Shown here one piece after another: positions 54,281 to 57,887 of a stretch of DNA of 57,887 bases (within the stretch, counting starts at the first letter, position 1; each line of letters begins with the position of its first letter). The stretch spans positions 1 to 57,887 of the forward strand of contig NZ_FZPH01000032.1 in assembly GCF_900188485.1 (NCBI RefSeq), given 5' to 3'. The notes under the pieces were generated by a model that was given only the letters and a program-made list of their open reading frames with translations, searched no databases and was not told the DNA's origin. The position numbers and the translations under genes are program-made. This stretch comes from Asanoa hainanensis (GTDB lineage Bacteria; Actinomycetota; Actinomycetes; Mycobacteriales; Micromonosporaceae).

Positions 54281-54993
54281 ACCACCGTCCGGTAGGGCAG
54301 CGGGAAGGATTCCCGACCGGTTAGGTCGGGATGTGTCGTGGCGAGCTTGGTCAGCTCCGCTTCGAAGCGTTTCCGGACGTCCGGCTCCGCGGTCAGGTAA
54401 TAGGAGCGGGTAGTCATCATTTCCACCAGTTGGGCACTGGTGAGCGACGTCTCGTGGGTGAATTCCTGGTGCTCCACGGCGGCGTACGCGGCCCCGAACG
54501 AGGTCGGTCGGTCGTGTTCCCGGTCACCGGCGGCAGTGGTGATCACGTCGAGCGCCGCGACCCATGGTTCCCGGGCGTCCCGCAGGTTCCAGACGGCCGC
54601 GAAATAGCCACCAGGGCGCAGCACCCGGGCCGCTTCGGCATGTGCCAAATCCGGATCGAACCAGTGGTACGCCTGACCGGCGATCACCGCGTCGACACTT
54701 CCGTCGGGCAATGGAATGTCTTCGGCGCTGCCGGGCAACGCGGTTCGGCCGTCGGTGGCGGCGGCAAGTTGGGCACGCATTTCCGGATCGGGTTCGACGG
54801 CGGTCACCTCGTAACCGGCGGCGATCAGGCCCCGGGTGAGGATTCCGGTGCCCGCGCCGAGGTCCACCACCCGGCGTGGTGCCGGCGCGCCGACCGCCCA
54901 TTCGAGGGCGGCCCGCGGATACGGCGGGCGGAATCGGTCGTACTGGACGGCGACCGCTCCGAACGACAGGGCCCTGCGCTTCTTCGCATCCAT
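54253..54993 (-). CDS. Class I SAM-dependent methyltransferase
   Basis: 246 residues with motif I VVDLGAGTGILTRGLI, the acidic residue in VTAVEPDPEM, DAVIAGQAYHWFD and LRPGGYFAAVWNL. It belongs to the Methyltransf_11 group near UbiE/BioC-like enzymes; the N-terminal FGAVAVQYDRFRPPYP is typical of uncharacterised actinobacterial members. Substrate unknown. Its last 28 bp are antisense to the end of coaX. Confidence 0.85.
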   Translation of the reverse strand: MDAKKRRALSFGAVAVQYDRFRPPYPRAALEWAVGAPAPRRVVDLGAGTGILTRGLIAAGYEVTAVEPDPEMRAQLAAATDGRTALPGSAEDIPLPDGSVDAVIAGQAYHWFDPDLAHAEAARVLRPGGYFAAVWNLRDAREPWVAALDVITTAAGDREHDRPTSFGAAYAAVEHQEFTHETSLTSAQLVEMMTTRSYYLTAEPDVRKRFEAELTKLATTHPDLTGRESFPLPYRTVVYRASTLRS

Positions 54994-55214
54994 CGCGGCG
55001 GAGCGTACCCCAGCTATTCGTGACCGACGGCAATGTGTCGGCCACCGTTCCCGGTCCGATCCACGAGATTGGGATCAGAGCGTGACGCGCCTAACAACAA
55101 CTCGCGACCGGGTTCGGGGCCACCACGCTCTGTCGTGCAATCGGAAACGCAGCGCCCGGCCCGGGCTGACGAATTAACGAAAAAGCAAGACTCGGCCTTG
55201 ATTTTGCCGTCCTA

Positions 55215-55245
55215 TTGACCGATCGCGCGGCGAACGGGCTATTGT
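55215..55245 (+). promoter_or_regulatory. Sigma70-like promoter of lsr2
   Basis: TTGACC (55215-55220) and TATTGT (55240-55245), 19 bp apart, lie 43 bp before the GTG of lsr2 in a comparatively AT-rich intergenic region. The match is good for an actinobacterial housekeeping promoter; the start site is not determined. Confidence 0.55.
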
Positions 55246-55287
55246 GCTCTTGTTTGTGGGAGGGACCACGCGAAAGGACAACGGCCC

Positions 55288-55638
55288 GTGGCCAAGCAGA
55301 TCATTCACAAGCTGGTCGACGACATCGACGGTGGCGACGCCGATGAGACGGTGAAGTTCGCCCTCGACGGTGTTCAGTACGAGATCGACCTCTCGAAGAA
55401 GAACGCCGACAAATTGCGGAACGCAATCGCGCCCTACCTGGCGGCCGGCTCCAAGGTGGGTCGGGGCGGGGTCGTGGTTGGCGGGCGCGCGGCTCGCGGT
55501 CGTGGCGGTGCTGCCGCCGACCGGGAGCAGAACAAGGCCATTCGCGCCTGGGCCAAGAAGGAAGGCAAAGACATCTCCGACCGGGGCCGGATCCCGCAGG
55601 AGATCGTCGACGAGTACCACGCGAAGGCCGGTCGTTAG
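55288..55638 (+). CDS. lsr2: Lsr2, nucleoid-associated xenogeneic silencer
   Basis: 116 residues. The N-terminal dimerisation domain (MAKQIIHKLVDDIDGG...VKFALDGVQYEIDLSKKNADKLR) and the C-terminal DNA-binding domain with the minor-groove AT-hook-like loop DISDRGRIPQEIVDEYH are intact. The linker is Gly/Arg-rich. Lsr2 coats AT-rich DNA and silences acquired genes. A GTG start is preceded by AAAGGA. A strong hairpin follows the stop. Confidence 0.95.
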   Translation: MAKQIIHKLVDDIDGGDADETVKFALDGVQYEIDLSKKNADKLRNAIAPYLAAGSKVGRGGVVVGGRAARGRGGAAADREQNKAIRAWAKKEGKDISDRGRIPQEIVDEYHAKAGR

Positions 55639-55657
55639 GCAAGGAAAAGCGTCGCTG

Positions 55658-55707
55658 GGCGGGGACTCCTCCCTGCCGGCCGCACCACGCGGCCGGCCGT
55701 CCCCGCC
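55658..55707 (+). terminator. Composite hairpin after lsr2
   Basis: Outer arms GGCGGGGAC (55658-55666) and GTCCCCGCC (55699-55707) enclose inner arms GCCGGCCGC (55675-55683) and GCGGCCGGC (55689-55697). There is no T-run, as is common for actinobacterial terminators. It would end the lsr2 transcript or protect its 3' end. Confidence 0.7.
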
Positions 55708-56043
55708 CCGGCCGCCGCCTCGGACAAGCCCTAGGTGTTTGTCCGGTTTTGTGGGCCTGATACCGGTCCCTTGTCACACCGAACGCTCTTGATCTTCATG
55801 AATCAAACCTCGCCGTGTTCGCTCTGCGCGTAGACGTTCCTACCCGGGAACACCCGATAAGCGTGCAGAGTTGGCAGATACGTCGCGGACAGGGGTCAGT
55901 CCGGCGCGCACGGCCGTAGCTGACTCGGCCCGCGGCGATAGAGTGAGGGTGCGCAGGCGTCTTCCCCAGGCGACTGTGCTTGGTTCCGCCAAGTCGCTGG
56001 TCCGGCCAGACTCAGGCGCACGGCACGTGAGGAGCACGAGGGC
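55708..56043 (+). promoter_or_regulatory. Leader/intergenic region upstream of clpC
   Basis: 336 bp with no gene. It should contain the clpC promoter. A partial ClgR-like half-site, GTTCGCTCTGCGCG, occurs at 55817-55830 but is not a full palindrome. An AGGAG (near 56027-56032) and GAGGG precede the ATG. Confidence 0.35.

Positions 56044-57887
<1,844 letters not shown>

Noticed and set aside
55817-55830. ClgR operator before clpC
   Set aside because: Only one half-site resembles the motif; the second arm does not match, so it is kept only as a weak note.

Overview
The window is a high-GC (roughly 70% or more by eye), GTG-start-rich actinobacterial chromosome segment. The gene order ppa-dacB-DUF2342 metalloprotease-tilS-hpt-ftsH-folE ... 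folP-folB-folK-DUF3180 ... nuoD-like-panC-nadB-nadC-coaX-lsr2-clpC is the conserved housekeeping backbone of Actinobacteria such as Streptomyces and Micromonosporaceae. Together with the mycosin/EccC/EccD genes this best fits a Micromonosporaceae-like organism. That placement is an inference; no rRNA or tRNA is present to fix it.

Layout. 1-9.4 kb: a tandem-repeat edge, a MarP-like periplasmic protease, a GC-rich minisatellite, then a partial type VII (ESX) locus (mycP, a 47-codon small ORF and eccC on the minus strand, eccD divergent). 9.4-20 kb: housekeeping genes (ppa, dacB, DUF2342 protease, tilS, a stand-alone AICAR formyltransferase under a ZTP riboswitch, a GlxA-type regulator, hpt, ftsH, folE). 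20-36 kb: an accessory insertion between folE and folP. It begins with a second, diverged copy of the folE 3' end, then a methyltransferase, an EamA exporter with a palindromic operator candidate, a three-gene FtsK-like ATPase/membrane/helical-protein module, and a minus-strand type IV secretion-like operon (VirB2-like, PrgI/VirB3-like, VirB4, VirB6-like, VirB8-like, and a transglycosylase+M23 hydrolase) with no relaxase, integrase or canonical coupling protein. 36-38.3 kb: the folP-folB-folK-DUF3180 operon with 4-nt overlaps. 38-46 kb: membrane proteins, an OpuC/ProU-type osmolyte ABC transporter and a coiled-coil/low-complexity membrane protein. 46-58 kb: an orphan NuoD with an overlapping NDUFAF7/MidA-type methyltransferase, DUF2520-panC, a septum-formation-type lipoprotein, nadB-nadC-coaX, a methyltransferase, lsr2 and the 5' part of clpC, which runs off the right edge.

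How the genes fit together. Folate (folE, folP, folB, folK), purine (riboswitch-controlled AICAR formyltransferase, hpt), NAD (nadB, nadC) and pantothenate/CoA (panC, coaX) genes form a cofactor-rich core. The riboswitch ties the formyltransferase to 10-formyl-tetrahydrofolate shortage. The envelope theme is strong: MarP-like protease, PBP4-type carboxypeptidase, type VII components, a type IV-like machine with its own peptidoglycan hydrolase, FtsH and ClpC.

Most notable: (i) the compact chromosomal type IV secretion-like locus without DNA-processing genes; (ii) the ZTP riboswitch with a Shine-Dalgarno-masking hairpin; (iii) a 69-bp palindromic element inserted in frame in the NDUFAF7-like methyltransferase, itself overlapping the nuoD-like gene that encodes its probable substrate; (iv) probable CTG starts for folE and folK; (v) a diverged second copy of the folE 3' end at the left edge of the accessory block.
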